Shown here: piece by piece, positions 33,227-42,855 of the stretch
How the letters are laid out: every line of letters starts with the position of its first letter
How positions within the stretch are numbered: position 1 is the stretch's first letter
Assembly: GCF_900182815.1 (NCBI RefSeq)
Contig: NZ_FXUA01000002.1
Location: forward strand, 248,001 to 312,000
Length of the DNA: 64,000 nt
Source: Algoriphagus winogradskyi
Lineage (GTDB): Bacteria; Bacteroidota; Bacteroidia; Cytophagales; Cyclobacteriaceae
Direction: 5' to 3'
The notes under the pieces: model-generated
Seen by the model: only the letters and a program-made list of their open reading frames with translations
The model's database searches: none
Told to the model about the DNA's origin: nothing
Program-made: the position numbers and the translations under genes

Positions 33227-33949
33227 ATGAGCAGTATAGAAAATCAAAATGAAGAAGATAAGATCCGCCAAGCATTCAAAGAGCGGGATTGGAATGAAAT
33301 AAAAAGTGCTGATTCATGGGCAATCTTCAAAGTGATGTCTGAATTCGTGGAAGGCTTTGAGAAACTTGCCAAAATTGGCCCTTGTGTATCTATTTTTGGA
33401 TCTGCTCGAACTCCTAGGGACCATCATCATTATAAAATGGCAGAAGAAATCGCTGCAAAGCTCGTTCGCCATGGATATGGAGTTATCACAGGTGGCGGTC
33501 CAGGGATCATGGAAGCAGGTAATAAGGGAGCTCATTCTGAAGGAGGTAAGTCTGTGGGATTAAATATCGTTCTGCCTTTTGAACAGTTTGACAACATTTA
33601 TATTGATAGAGATAAGTTGATCACCTTTGATTACTTTTTTGTGAGAAAAGTAATGTTTGTGAAATATTCTCAGGGATTTGTGGTGCTTCCGGGTGGATTT
33701 GGCACCATGGATGAATTTTTTGAAGCCTTGACGTTAATTCAGACTAACAAGATCGGGAAGTTTCCTATCGTGCTGGTAGGGAAGGAATACTGGACTGGAC
33801 TGGTTGATTGGATCAAAAAATCATTGCTAAGTCATCACTATATTAATGAGGAAGATTTAGATCTGTTCTCTGTAGTAGAAGATGAAACGGAAGCTGTGAA
33901 AGTAATCGATGATTTTTATGGCAAGTATTTATTAAGTCCAAACTTCTAA
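33227..33949 (+). CDS. LOG family protein (TIGR00730-type nucleotide 5'-monophosphate phosphoribohydrolase)
   Basis: 240 residues. The Rossmann-like fold carries VSIFGSARTPRDHHHYKMAEEIA, ITGGGPGIMEAGNKGAHSEG and the hallmark PGGFGTMDEFFEALTL, equivalent to PGGxGTxxE. LOG enzymes release a free base from nucleotide monophosphates (cytokinin activation in plants); most bacterial ones probably serve nucleotide salvage or stress roles. Cytoplasmic. It is followed after 17 bases by a lytic transglycosylase gene on the same strand, probably co-transcribed without an evident functional link. Confidence 0.92.
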   Translation: MSSIENQNEEDKIRQAFKERDWNEIKSADSWAIFKVMSEFVEGFEKLAKIGPCVSIFGSARTPRDHHHYKMAEEIAAKLVRHGYGVITGGGPGIMEAGNKGAHSEGGKSVGLNIVLPFEQFDNIYIDRDKLITFDYFFVRKVMFVKYSQGFVVLPGGFGTMDEFFEALTLIQTNKIGKFPIVLVGKEYWTGLVDWIKKSLLSHHYINEEDLDLFSVVEDETEAVKVIDDFYGKYLLSPNF

Positions 33950-33966
33950 TTCTACATCTTTATTGC

Positions 33967-34905
33967 ATGAATAAGCCTCAATTACTACCCCTGTATGTTT
34001 TAGTTTTTATTTGTCTGGGTATGGCTGGATATGCAATCTGGAAAACACCCGCAGAATTAAGCTCAGAACCCAGCGTAGCGAATGTTCAACTATTACAATC
34101 CATGCCTCTTGCTTCTAGAGACACAGTTCGGTTATTTAATATTCCTACTGAGTTGACTTTTGCTGGAGAAAAAGTTCCGCTGGAAATAGAAGATGTAAAA
34201 GAGAGATTGGAGCGAGAGATTTATGTGAATGCCTATTGGCAATCAAATATAATTTTGCTAATGAAGCGCTCAAGTAAATTTCTTCCCGAAATTGAAGAAA
34301 TGTTGAAAAAAAATGGAATTCCCGATGACTTCAAATACTTGGCAATGGCTGAATCTGCCCTAATGAATGTAGCCTCGCCGGCTGGAGCAAAAGGTTTTTG
34401 GCAGATAATGGAATCAACGGGTAAAGAATATGGACTAGAAGTATCCAAAGATGTAGATGAGCGATATAATCTTGAAAAAGCTACGCTTGCTGCATCAAAA
34501 TACCTCAATAAAGCTCATAATAGGTTTGGTGATTGGACAGCAGTGGCAGCAAGTTATAACATGGGGCAGGCTGGCTTTTCCCGGAGACAAGAGGATCAAT
34601 TGGCTAAAAACTACTATGATCTATACCTGAATGATGAAACGAGCAGGTACCTCTTTAGAATACTCGCTTTCAAAGTAATCTTTGAAAACCCAGGAGAATT
34701 TGGTTTTCATTTGAGGGAGTCAGATTATTACCAAAACCCAAGTTTTAAAACGGTGAGCGTAAATGCTGACATTAAAAATCTTGCCCACTGGGCCAAGCAG
34801 CAGGGAAGTAATTACAAGGAATTGAAGTTGTATAATCCTTGGCTGCGTGACAAAGACCTCAATGTAAAGCGAGGTAAAACGTATGAGATCACATTACCGG
34901 AATAA
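33967..34905 (+). CDS. Membrane-anchored lytic transglycosylase (MltD/SLT-like)
   Basis: 312 residues. One N-terminal transmembrane segment (about 6-25) anchors it in the inner membrane facing the periplasm. The SLT domain has the catalytic Glu in MAESALMNVASPAGAKGFWQIM (residues about 125-145), then AAKYLN-like SKYLNKAHNRFGDW and AASYNMGQAGFSR. A short C-terminal stretch (ELKLYNPWL, KRGKTYEITLP) looks like a degenerate LysM-type domain. It would cleave peptidoglycan between MurNAc and GlcNAc. Downstream of the LOG gene. Confidence 0.92.
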   Translation: MNKPQLLPLYVLVFICLGMAGYAIWKTPAELSSEPSVANVQLLQSMPLASRDTVRLFNIPTELTFAGEKVPLEIEDVKERLEREIYVNAYWQSNIILLMKRSSKFLPEIEEMLKKNGIPDDFKYLAMAESALMNVASPAGAKGFWQIMESTGKEYGLEVSKDVDERYNLEKATLAASKYLNKAHNRFGDWTAVAASYNMGQAGFSRRQEDQLAKNYYDLYLNDETSRYLFRILAFKVIFENPGEFGFHLRESDYYQNPSFKTVSVNADIKNLAHWAKQQGSNYKELKLYNPWLRDKDLNVKRGKTYEITLPE

Positions 34906-35077
34906 TTTGTTGAAAAAGGTAAGTCGGTTCTTTTCAAGAAAGAGAATAAGCAATACCCGACAAAGTCTGTCAATTCATTGAACCAATCCTCCCAACTCTG
35001 GTTATACTCTTTGAACTTTACTGCCTCGTGCAGCTGAAATTTCGTACCTTCGCCGTCTAAAATTGCCCGCCGATTAT

Positions 35078-37909
35078 ATGAGTCAAGTCACTCCTGCACA
35101 GGAAGAATACATAGAGATATTTGGAGCCCGAGAGCATAATCTTAAAAATCTAGACCTGAAAATCCCCCGAAATAAATTGGTGGTAATTACCGGTCTTAGT
35201 GGTAGTGGTAAGAGCTCTCTCGCTTTCGACACGATTTATGCTGAAGGTCAACGAAGGTACATGGAGTCGTTTTCGGCTTATGCGAGATCTTTTCTCGGTG
35301 GAATGGAGCGTCCCGATGTTGACAAAATTAACGGGCTTTCCCCTGTCATTGCCATCGAGCAAAAGACAACGTCTAAAAACCCTCGCTCTACCGTTGGTAC
35401 CGTTACTGAAATTTATGATTTTATGCGTCTGCTTTATGCGAGAGCAGGCGAGGCATATTCCTATTTGACTGGAACAAAGATGGTTCGTCAGACAGAAGAT
35501 CAGATTATCGATTTACTGTTTGAGAATTTTTTAAACAAGAAACTTTACATCCTTGCCCCTGTGGTAAAAGGAAGAAAGGGCCATTATCGTGAGCTATTTG
35601 AACAAATCCGGAAAATGGGTTTTTCAAAAGTACGAGTGGATGGCGTAGTGATGGAGATGGTTCCCAAAATGCAGGTGGACCGCTATAAAATCCACGATAT
35701 TGAGATTGTTATTGATAGAATAGTAGCTGAAGAATCCGATCGATTTAGAATTACCCAATCTCTTAAATCAGCTTTGCAGCATGGCAAAGGGGTGATCATG
35801 ATTCGGGATGAAGAAGGTGAAATTCACCATTTCTCTAAGTACCTAATGGATCCAGAGACAGGCCTTTCCTACGAAGAACCAGCTCCAAATACATTTTCAT
35901 TTAACAGTCCCTATGGAGCATGCCCTACTTGTAATGGCTTAGGGATAACAGAAGAAATCACGCGAGAAAGTATTATCCCAGACCCGACATTAAGTATCAC
36001 CCGAGGCGGAATTGCACCGCTGGGTGAATACCGGGATATTTGGATTTTCAAGAAGATAGAAGCTATTCTCAAGCACTATAAGTGCAGCATGAGTACGCCA
36101 ATTAAGAATTTGCCAGAAAATGTGGTCGATATCCTCCTCAGTGGGGATAAAATTGAAGTTGCTGTAGATTCTGTTAAACACCCGGGCACCAAATGGCACA
36201 CAACGTTCGAAGGCATTATTAACTTTTTGAAGAAATATCAGGAAGGTAGTTCTGACAAAATTCAAGATTGGGTCAGCGAGTTCACTATCACTCAAACTTG
36301 TCCTGATTGTCATGGTTATAGGCTAAAGCAAGAGGCTCTTCATATCAAAATTGATGATACGCACATTGGTCAATTGGCGGTGATGGATATTCGGTCTTTA
36401 GGAGAGTGGTTTGAAGGCTTGGAATCTAGGCTTTCTGACAAACAAAATGTGATTGCTGCTGAGGTTCTCAAAGAAATTCGTAAGAGAATTGGCTTTCTGC
36501 TCGATATTGGCTTGGATTACCTTTCTCTGAATAGGCCGCTTCGAACACTCTCTGGCGGAGAAGCTCAGCGGATCAGATTAGCTACTCAAATAGGTACCCA
36601 ATTGGTTGGTGTACTTTATATTTTGGATGAACCGAGTATTGGTCTCCATCAGCGCGATAATGAAAAATTAATTCAAGCGCTTCAAAGCCTAAGAGATTTG
36701 GGTAATTCTGTTTTAGTGGTAGAGCACGACAAAGACATGATGCTTGCATCTGACTATGTATTAGATATGGGGCCAGGTGCTGGTAGACATGGAGGTCATA
36801 TTGTTTCAGATGGAACGCCTGCTGAGATATTGAAAACAGACGGACTTACAGCAAAATACCTTGCTGGAAAGATTGGCCTGCCAGTACCTAAAGAACGTAG
36901 AAGCGGAAAAGAAAAAACACTAGTAATAAAGGGTGCTACAGGCAATAATCTTAAAAATATTGACCTTAAACTTCCACTGGGGACCTTGATTTGCATCACT
37001 GGAGTTTCAGGAAGTGGGAAAAGTACACTCATTCACGAGACGCTTTATCCAATACTCAATCAGCAAATCTATCATTCGAAGAAAAACCCGATGCCATACA
37101 AAAGTGTGGAAGGTTTGGAGCATTTGGATAAGGTAATAGAAGTAGATCAGTCCCCAATAGGCAGAACTCCAAGGTCAAATCCTGCTACATACACTGGAGT
37201 TTTCTCAGATATTCGCACACTTTTCACCGAGCTTCCTGAAGCAAAAATCCGAGGTTATAAACCAGGTCGCTTTTCTTTTAATGTAAAAGGTGGAAGATGT
37301 GAAGACTGTGAAGGCGCAGGAATGAAGCTGATAGAGATGGATTTCCTTCCAGACGTGCATGTGCCCTGCGAAACTTGCAAAGGGAAACGTTACAATCGGG
37401 AGACGCTAGAAATCCGATACAAAGGCAAATCGATTTCTGATGTGTTGGATATGACTGTGGAACAAGCAGTGGAGTTTTTCGATAAGCTTCCGAAAATCCT
37501 TAGGAAAATCAAAACACTAAATGATGTGGGGTTGGGCTACATCACCCTTGGGCAGCATGCTACTACGCTATCTGGTGGAGAAGCTCAGCGGGTGAAGTTG
37601 GCGACCGAGCTATCTAAAAAAGATACAGGAAAGACGTTTTATATCCTTGATGAACCTACCACTGGGCTTCATTTTCAGGATATTGAATTGTTGATGCTGG
37701 TAGTTAATGGATTGGTGGCAAAAGGCAATACGGTGTTGATCATTGAGCATAATATGGATGTGATCAAAATGGCTGATTACATTGTGGACCTGGGACCTGA
37801 AGGTGGAAACAAAGGCGGAACAATCGTAGTACAAGGCACTCCAGAAAAAGTAGCAGCTACTAAAAACAGCTACACTGGTAAATTCCTGAAAATGGAATTA
37901 AATAGCTAA
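35078..37909 (+). CDS. uvrA: Excinuclease ABC subunit A
   Basis: 943 residues from ATG 35078 ([22 protein letters not shown]); a TTG five codons upstream is less likely. Both ABC cassettes are complete: Walker [15 protein letters not shown] and [14 protein letters not shown], signatures [12 protein letters not shown] and [12 protein letters not shown], Walker [13 protein letters not shown] and [12 protein letters not shown]. Zinc fingers appear as CPTCNGLG ... CPDCHGYR and CEDCEGAG ... CETCKGKRY. It recognises DNA damage and loads UvrB in nucleotide excision repair. The Bacteroidota length is normal. It appears to be monocistronic. Confidence 0.97.
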   Translation: MSQVTPAQEEYIEIFGAREHNLKNLDLKIPRNKLVVITGLSGSGKSSLAFDTIYAEGQRRYMESFSAYARSFLGGMERPDVDKINGLSPVIAIEQKTTSKNPRSTVGTVTEIYDFMRLLYARAGEAYSYLTGTKMVRQTEDQIIDLLFENFLNKKLYILAPVVKGRKGHYRELFEQIRKMGFSKVRVDGVVMEMVPKMQVDRYKIHDIEIVIDRIVAEESDRFRITQSLKSALQHGKGVIMIRDEEGEIHHFSKYLMDPETGLSYEEPAPNTFSFNSPYGACPTCNGLGITEEITRESIIPDPTLSITRGGIAPLGEYRDIWIFKKIEAILKHYKCSMSTPIKNLPENVVDILLSGDKIEVAVDSVKHPGTKWHTTFEGIINFLKKYQEGSSDKIQDWVSEFTITQTCPDCHGYRLKQEALHIKIDDTHIGQLAVMDIRSLGEWFEGLESRLSDKQNVIAAEVLKEIRKRIGFLLDIGLDYLSLNRPLRTLSGGEAQRIRLATQIGTQLVGVLYILDEPSIGLHQRDNEKLIQALQSLRDLGNSVLVVEHDKDMMLASDYVLDMGPGAGRHGGHIVSDGTPAEILKTDGLTAKYLAGKIGLPVPKERRSGKEKTLVIKGATGNNLKNIDLKLPLGTLICITGVSGSGKSTLIHETLYPILNQQIYHSKKNPMPYKSVEGLEHLDKVIEVDQSPIGRTPRSNPATYTGVFSDIRTLFTELPEAKIRGYKPGRFSFNVKGGRCEDCEGAGMKLIEMDFLPDVHVPCETCKGKRYNRETLEIRYKGKSISDVLDMTVEQAVEFFDKLPKILRKIKTLNDVGLGYITLGQHATTLSGGEAQRVKLATELSKKDTGKTFYILDEPTTGLHFQDIELLMLVVNGLVAKGNTVLIIEHNMDVIKMADYIVDLGPEGGNKGGTIVVQGTPEKVAATKNSYTGKFLKMELNS

Positions 37910-37974
37910 CAAGGGGAATAATCAAGGGTATCCTCCTTTTATCAAATTATAAAAAAGGCCACAACTCTGTTATT

Positions 37975-37982
37975 TATCTTTG
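37975..37982 (+). promoter_or_regulatory. -7 box (TATCTTTG) immediately before the LytS-type kinase
   Basis: TATCTTTG matches the Bacteroidota -7 element and ends only seven bases before the kinase ATG at 37990, so transcription from it would give a nearly leaderless message. A -33 element is not obvious. Confidence 0.4.
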
Positions 37983-37989
37983 GGCGATT

Positions 37990-39042
37990 ATGAACAGAAT
38001 TAGGCTTTATTGGTTTTTGCAGATATTAGGTTGGGGTGGATTCGCCTTGGTCACTATTGCCTTAGCCACTTTGACGGGCGAAATTTCTTCGGTTCAGGTT
38101 TGGGCATTTATTGTACTTGCTGTTACCAATCTTATTTCATCACATTTCCTTCGCCATGTAGTCAAAGAATACAACTGGTTTAAGCTAAGTATTCCTCAGC
38201 TATTGTTTCAGTCTTTCCTTGCTATTGTGGCACTTTCTCTTGCCAATTTTGTAGCGCAAATTCTTATTAATATTGCCTTTGGCATTCTTAATCCCTCTGA
38301 GGATTTTAAGGTATTGGTGATTTTGTCTAACATATTTTTGGCATTCCTGATATTCGCGCTTTGGTTTGTTATTTACTTCTTAGTTCACTTTTTGGATAAT
38401 TACAATACCACACTGAAGTATGAGGCTAAAATCAATGAAATCAGACTTAATCACCTTAAAAGTCAGCTCAATCCGCATTTTATTTTCAATGCGCTGAATA
38501 GCGTACGAGCATTGGTGGATGAAGATCCTATAAAAGCTAAAACTGCCATTACTAGAATTTCCAATATGTTGCGCTTTTCCTTGATGATGGATAAGAAACA
38601 AACCATTGATTTTGGGGATGAACTCAATACGGTAAAAGACTACTTAGAACTTGAATCCATTCGTTTTGAGGAAAGGCTAAACGTAGTGTACCACATAGAA
38701 GATGAGGCTTTTAGCTATAAAATCCCACCTATGATGTTGCAGACGATCGTGGAAAATGGAATAAAGCATGGGGTTTCCAATCTAGTGAAAGGGGGGACGA
38801 TTGAAATCAAGTGTAGGGAAGGTTTGAACGATGATCTGTATATTCAAGTTAAGAATAGCGGACAGCTTACCCATCAGCCCACATTGAATTCCCAAGATGA
38901 ACAAGGGCACGGATTAAGTAATACTGTACAAAGACTGAAGTTGATATATGGAGATAAAGCAAGCTTCCGTATCTTCAACTCAGGAATTCAGTTCGTTATT
39001 ACAGAAATTAAGATTCCGAAACAAAAAGTTACATTCGAATAA
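37990..39042 (+). CDS. LytS-type sensor histidine kinase
   Basis: 350 residues. Four hydrophobic membrane segments occupy about residues 8-145 with no separate sensor domain. The His_kinase domain has the phospho-acceptor His163 in LKSQLNPHFIFNALNSV, followed by RISNMLRFSLM, YLELESIRFEERL and the ATP-binding N box TIVENGIKHG, then GHGLSNTVQRLKLIYG. It is the partner of the LytTR regulator encoded 14 bases downstream. The signal is unknown; kinases of this type often sense membrane or cell-wall state. Confidence 0.93.
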   Translation: MNRIRLYWFLQILGWGGFALVTIALATLTGEISSVQVWAFIVLAVTNLISSHFLRHVVKEYNWFKLSIPQLLFQSFLAIVALSLANFVAQILINIAFGILNPSEDFKVLVILSNIFLAFLIFALWFVIYFLVHFLDNYNTTLKYEAKINEIRLNHLKSQLNPHFIFNALNSVRALVDEDPIKAKTAITRISNMLRFSLMMDKKQTIDFGDELNTVKDYLELESIRFEERLNVVYHIEDEAFSYKIPPMMLQTIVENGIKHGVSNLVKGGTIEIKCREGLNDDLYIQVKNSGQLTHQPTLNSQDEQGHGLSNTVQRLKLIYGDKASFRIFNSGIQFVITEIKIPKQKVTFE

Positions 39043-39056
39043 CAAACTCAAGAAAA

Positions 39057-39791
39057 ATGCGAGCCATTGTAATAGATGATGAAAGATTAGCACGTAAAGA
39101 ACTGATCACCCTCTTAAATCAGCTTGAAAGTGTAGAAGTAGTAGGCGAGGCAGTAAACGTTGATGATGCCAAGGAAAAAATTGATCAATTAAATCCTGAT
39201 GTTATTTTTTTAGATATTCAGATGCCAGAAAAAACTGGGTTTGAGCTATTGGAAGAATTGGACAATGTGCCCCATGTAATATTTACTACAGCCTATGATG
39301 AGTATGCCTTGAAAGCATTTCAGGTAAATGCACTCGATTATCTGTTGAAACCTATTGAGCCCAAACGACTTGAAGAGGCAATTACAAAGCTTCAAAGTAA
39401 AATAGAAGGCTATTCCAAGAGTGAGGAATCTACTTCCAGTCAAAATCAAAAAAAGTTAACGCTTGAAGATCAAGTTTTTGTAAAAGATGGAGATAGATGC
39501 TGGTTTGTAAGATTATCCAATGTGCGCTTATTTGAATCAGATGGCAATTACATCAAAGTGTACTTTGATAACTTTAAGCCAATGATTCATAAATCACTAA
39601 ATGCGCTGGATGAGCGTTTGGATGAGAAATCTTTTTTCAGAGCAAGTCGAAAGCATATCATCAACCTTGGTTGGGTAGAAGGTATAGAACCCTGGTTCAA
39701 TGGAGGCCTTGTAGTGACTTTAAGAGGTGGTGATAGAATTGAGGTCAGCAGAAGGCAAGCGGCACGATTCAAAGAAATGATGAGCCTTTAA
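39057..39791 (+). CDS. LytTR-type response regulator, partner of the adjacent kinase
   Basis: 244 residues. Receiver domain with acidic pair near residues 8-9 (VIDDERLA), phospho-acceptor Asp53 (VIFLDIQMPEKTGF), Thr in FTTAYDEYALKAF and Lys in YLLKPIEPKRL. The C-terminal LytTR DNA-binding domain (about 140-244) has VRLFESDGNYIKVYF, KSLNALDERL, FFRASRKHIINL and GDRIEVSRRQAARFK. It follows the kinase gene at 14 bases, a classic LytS/LytR pair. Targets are unknown. Confidence 0.94.
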   Translation: MRAIVIDDERLARKELITLLNQLESVEVVGEAVNVDDAKEKIDQLNPDVIFLDIQMPEKTGFELLEELDNVPHVIFTTAYDEYALKAFQVNALDYLLKPIEPKRLEEAITKLQSKIEGYSKSEESTSSQNQKKLTLEDQVFVKDGDRCWFVRLSNVRLFESDGNYIKVYFDNFKPMIHKSLNALDERLDEKSFFRASRKHIINLGWVEGIEPWFNGGLVVTLRGGDRIEVSRRQAARFKEMMSL

Positions 39792-39913
39792 AACTTTCAT
39801 ATCCAATAAAAAGCATTTGATTTCAGAGATAAATTCTGTAAATAGAGAGTAATTGCTTGGAATAGCATGATAATTTACTTTTCACACTAAAACGCATCAT
39901 CTGCCACCATCTT

Positions 39914-40669
39914 ATGAAAGAAGAGCGGATCTTAATCGTCGAAGACGATATCAGTATCGCAGAGAACATTCAGGAAATATTAGAACTCCTGGGATATGTC
40001 AATACAGACATTGCAAACTCTGCAAATCAATGCATTAAAATCATCAAGAAATATCGTCCGGATTTGATTTTCATGGACATCAAACTCAAAGGCGATAAGG
40101 ATGGAATAGAACTAGGAGAAATCGTAAAGCAAATGGTAGATGCACCATTGGTTTATGTGACTTCCTACTCAGATCCTACAATCATCGAACGGGCTAAAAG
40201 AATTAATCCAGCTGGATTTATTGTGAAGCCTTTCAATACAAATGACATTCATGCCATTGTGGAGATCGTTCTCTATAACAAACGCACCAAACCTACCACA
40301 GAAACTGCTACAGTTAGTGCAGCTAGCGATAGCCCGTTTTTGGTAACTGATGCGGTCTTTATCAAAGCGGATAATGCTTTTGAGCGTGTATCTTATGAAG
40401 ATATCTATTATGTGGAGGCCAATGGAAATATGGTTACAATATTCACCAAAAATAGAGACTACAATATTAGGAAGTCCATGAAGGAAATAGAGGAGATTCT
40501 TCCTTCTCAGTTATTCCTAAGAGTACAAAAGTCATTCATTGTTCAATTGGGACAAATAGAGAGCTTCAATACTAAAGAAATTACGCTTCGCTCTGGATCG
40601 ATGGTGCAGGTCGGAAGGCAGTATTACAATAGTTTTCTAGCAAAACTAAGTACCATCACAGAAAGTTAA
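39914..40669 (+). CDS. Second LytTR-type response regulator
   Basis: 251 residues. Receiver domain (ILIVEDDISIAENIQEILELLGY, phospho-acceptor Asp55 in IFMDIKLKGDKDG, YVTSYSDP, GFIVKPFNTNDI) plus a LytTR domain (about 155-251: DIYYVEANGNMVTIFTKNRDY, KSMKEIEEIL, FLRVQKSFIVQL, VQVGRQYYNSF). The receiver with its L-K-G-D-x-D-G loop differs from the neighbouring regulator, so it is not a recent duplicate. It lies 122 bases downstream, without a kinase of its own, and may take phosphate from another kinase. Confidence 0.92.
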   Translation: MKEERILIVEDDISIAENIQEILELLGYVNTDIANSANQCIKIIKKYRPDLIFMDIKLKGDKDGIELGEIVKQMVDAPLVYVTSYSDPTIIERAKRINPAGFIVKPFNTNDIHAIVEIVLYNKRTKPTTETATVSAASDSPFLVTDAVFIKADNAFERVSYEDIYYVEANGNMVTIFTKNRDYNIRKSMKEIEEILPSQLFLRVQKSFIVQLGQIESFNTKEITLRSGSMVQVGRQYYNSFLAKLSTITES

Positions 40670-40678
40670 AAACAAAAA

Positions 40679-40698
40679 GGTGGGTTATCACCCACCTC
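40679..40698 (+). terminator. Hairpin after the second LytTR gene
   Basis: AGGTGGGT / ACCCACCT with a TATC loop begins nine bases after the stop codon. The T run after it is weak (CTTTCG), so termination is likely but not certain. Confidence 0.5.
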
Positions 40699-40768
40699 TT
40701 TCGATTAACCAATCAACCAAATCTACCCTTACGAGTATTCGTTATGGGAATTTCACCCAGTAAGATTA

Positions 40769-40990
40769 TCAGAGGACTGCATCAGCGGTCCTTATTTTTT
40801 TGAATTCATAGACTTTTTCATTGTCCGAATTAGATGATTTGCCAGTATTGTAAGTTGGTTCAGTATAGTCAATAAGGGCAGTATGCTTTGCGAGATTTGT
40901 TTCTACTTTAGCTTGCCAAACAATGGTGAGCGCCATTACCAAGCCCAATGCAGCACAAATGTTTTTTTGGGAAAATAGTGAAGTAATCAT
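40769..40990 (-). CDS. Small hypothetical protein with one membrane segment
   Basis: 73 residues starting at an ATG. A hydrophobic segment at about 11-26 (ICAALGLVMALTIVW) looks like an anchor or signal; the remainder is polar (HTALIDYTEPTYNTGKSSNSDNEKVYEF). I do not recognise it. It sits alone between the LytTR gene and a 457-base gap, and no ribosome-binding or promoter signal is clear, so it may be a real small envelope peptide or a chance frame. Confidence 0.35.
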   Translation of the reverse strand: MITSLFSQKNICAALGLVMALTIVWQAKVETNLAKHTALIDYTEPTYNTGKSSNSDNEKVYEFKKIRTADAVL

Positions 40991-41447
40991 GGCAGTAATA
41001 AGTTGGTTTAATTTCTATATCCTCTATATGCCAAAAAGCGACCCAAAATTGTAAGATGATGATAATCAGGGAAATGCCTAATATCAAAGCAAATTTGCTG
41101 TACGGTTGTGAACACCTGAAACCCAGAGATGGACAATTGTTTATAAAACAGAGGGTTACAATTTAGTGGAGAAATTTTCAATTGGTGATTTAAAAAATTT
41201 CCTAAACTGATTTATGTGTGCATTGAAGCTATTAATTGCTCAATTGCAAGATTTGGATTGGAAACACCAACAATGCACTAGTCTTTAGATCATTTCCCAA
41301 GGGAAGTATTTTAACAGAAACCGTAATAATTTATCCGCACAGCTGCTGATTTTGGTTATTTTTTTAGCTACCTAAATTAAAAAATTACAAGGGTAGACTA
41401 ACAAAACAGTTATAAATCCGTATTTTACCTCAACTAACTATCCTACC
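40991..41447. other. 457-base intergenic region
   Basis: No frame, tRNA, riboswitch or repeat could be supported here. The sequence is AT-rich. It probably holds the promoters of the small minus-strand gene and of the lipoprotein gene that starts at 41448; the TATTTTAC at 41420-41427 is only a weak -7 match. Confidence 0.5.
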
Positions 41448-42800
41448 ATGCGACTGCACATTTATCGGATCCTCGGAATCGCTACCATTTTAGCCCTTGC
41501 ATTGAGCTCTTGTGAGGAAGATCCCTCACCTCTCACACCCAATCCTGATCCGATAGAATATGTCCGACTGCAGGATGAATTGACTTTTCATACTATTCCA
41601 AAGTCTGATTCTGTAATCAACTTCCAATTTGATAGAATCGACCGCTTTCAATTCAAAACTATTTTCCTGATGTCGGGTGAGGATACCTTAAGTCAAGCCG
41701 ATTTCACTACTTCCGATTTTAATACGCAGGAAAAGCTAGCAGTCAGTGTTCCATATAAATTTGACACTGAGGAGGAATACTACTTCCTAGTGGAAGCTGT
41801 GGATTATAGTATTCCAAATACTAGATTTACATACCAATTACCTCCTTATAAACACATTTTTGCAGAAGCATTTTCTTTTCGACCAATAGCTGAATTTGAT
41901 CGAATGGTTGATTATGATTTTAGTCCTTCCAGAGACTTTTTGTTTGTAAGTGATTTCAGTGGTAATGAATTTAGTATTAATAGAATTGATTTGAGAAACC
42001 AATCCATGGATACATTTTTCTCTAAAAGTGAAATCTATGGAAACTTGATCCGAGCTGCATCTGATCATGAATTTATTTTCACTGGGCTTCCGAATGAGCC
42101 TTACGACCCTGCACATCCTGATAGATCCTTTCTCAGAAAAATGGATATCCATAGCAAAATCTCCACAATTATAGGAGATTACTCTTCGAGCTATGGGAGA
42201 GTTTCTAGAATCATAGATGGAAAAATGATAGTAAACACATCTGAACCAACACTTTATTCTCAAAAAGCAATAGATGTTAAATCCGGGGAAAATGTAAACT
42301 TAGGAGAAATACAAAATTTCGTTCGTGAAGATAACTTTGAGCGCTTTATTGTTGGGGATTACTACATTGAATCAAACGATTTAAGTTTAAATCCTATTCC
42401 AGAGACTGGTGAGGAATCTATCTTTCTATATGAAGACGAGAACGGTTTTGAGTTCTATCTAGATATTCTACCACGGGAAGATGCGTTTTCCTATCGAAAA
42501 ATGTTCGTTTATAAAGGTGGCCAGAAATTATTTGAAACAAAGCCATCTGATTTAGGGTATGTCCACCTATTCCTAAAATTTAAAGTTTCAAACGGAAAGT
42601 TTATCTACCACAAAACTCATAAAAGTAATCACAGTTATTTAATAGATGGAATATATAGCGTAGATCTCAATACAGGTGAAGAAACATTGATCCACGCGGA
42701 TTTTAGTCCTTACTATTTAGCTGTATATGATTTTGGTGACAAGGGGGTCATCACCCAGCGTAGATGGGAATTTAGTTTTATGGAAAAATTAGAGCCTTGA
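41448..42800 (+). CDS. Lipoprotein of unknown function, probably beta-propeller-like
   Basis: 450 residues. The signal peptide ends at a lipobox (LALSSCEED, lipid Cys22). The mature protein is rich in beta-type stretches repeating a pattern such as DYDFSPSRDFLFVSD, FSINRIDLRNQSM, KMDIHSKISTIIGDY and IYSVDLNTGEETLI, as in DUF4221-like or PD40-like propellers, but I cannot assign a family. There are no catalytic motifs. It is probably on the outer membrane. Monocistronic, ending at a strong bidirectional terminator. Confidence 0.7.
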   Translation: MRLHIYRILGIATILALALSSCEEDPSPLTPNPDPIEYVRLQDELTFHTIPKSDSVINFQFDRIDRFQFKTIFLMSGEDTLSQADFTTSDFNTQEKLAVSVPYKFDTEEEYYFLVEAVDYSIPNTRFTYQLPPYKHIFAEAFSFRPIAEFDRMVDYDFSPSRDFLFVSDFSGNEFSINRIDLRNQSMDTFFSKSEIYGNLIRAASDHEFIFTGLPNEPYDPAHPDRSFLRKMDIHSKISTIIGDYSSSYGRVSRIIDGKMIVNTSEPTLYSQKAIDVKSGENVNLGEIQNFVREDNFERFIVGDYYIESNDLSLNPIPETGEESIFLYEDENGFEFYLDILPREDAFSYRKMFVYKGGQKLFETKPSDLGYVHLFLKFKVSNGKFIYHKTHKSNHSYLIDGIYSVDLNTGEETLIHADFSPYYLAVYDFGDKGVITQRRWEFSFMEKLEP

Positions 42801-42839
42801 TAATCAAAAAGCTGCTCCTAAGAGACAGCTTTTTGATTA
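42801..42839. terminator. Bidirectional terminator between the lipoprotein and phoH-like genes
   Basis: TAATCAAAAAGCTG / CAGCTTTTTGATTA form a perfect 14-bp stem with an 11-base loop. The stems supply a T-rich stretch in either direction. It starts right after the plus-strand stop and lies 17 bases from the stop of the minus-strand gene. Confidence 0.85.
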
Positions 42840-42855
42840 ATTTAAAATGAATCTT

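Noticed and set aside
34906..35077. tRNA or small RNA between the transglycosylase gene and uvrA
   Set aside because: No cloverleaf, CCA-type end or stable stem could be traced; it is treated as plain intergenic DNA.
41838..42263. 141-codon minus-strand frame
   Set aside because: Antisense to the 41448 lipoprotein gene, which has a lipobox and consistent beta-rich pattern; the frame shows no domain.
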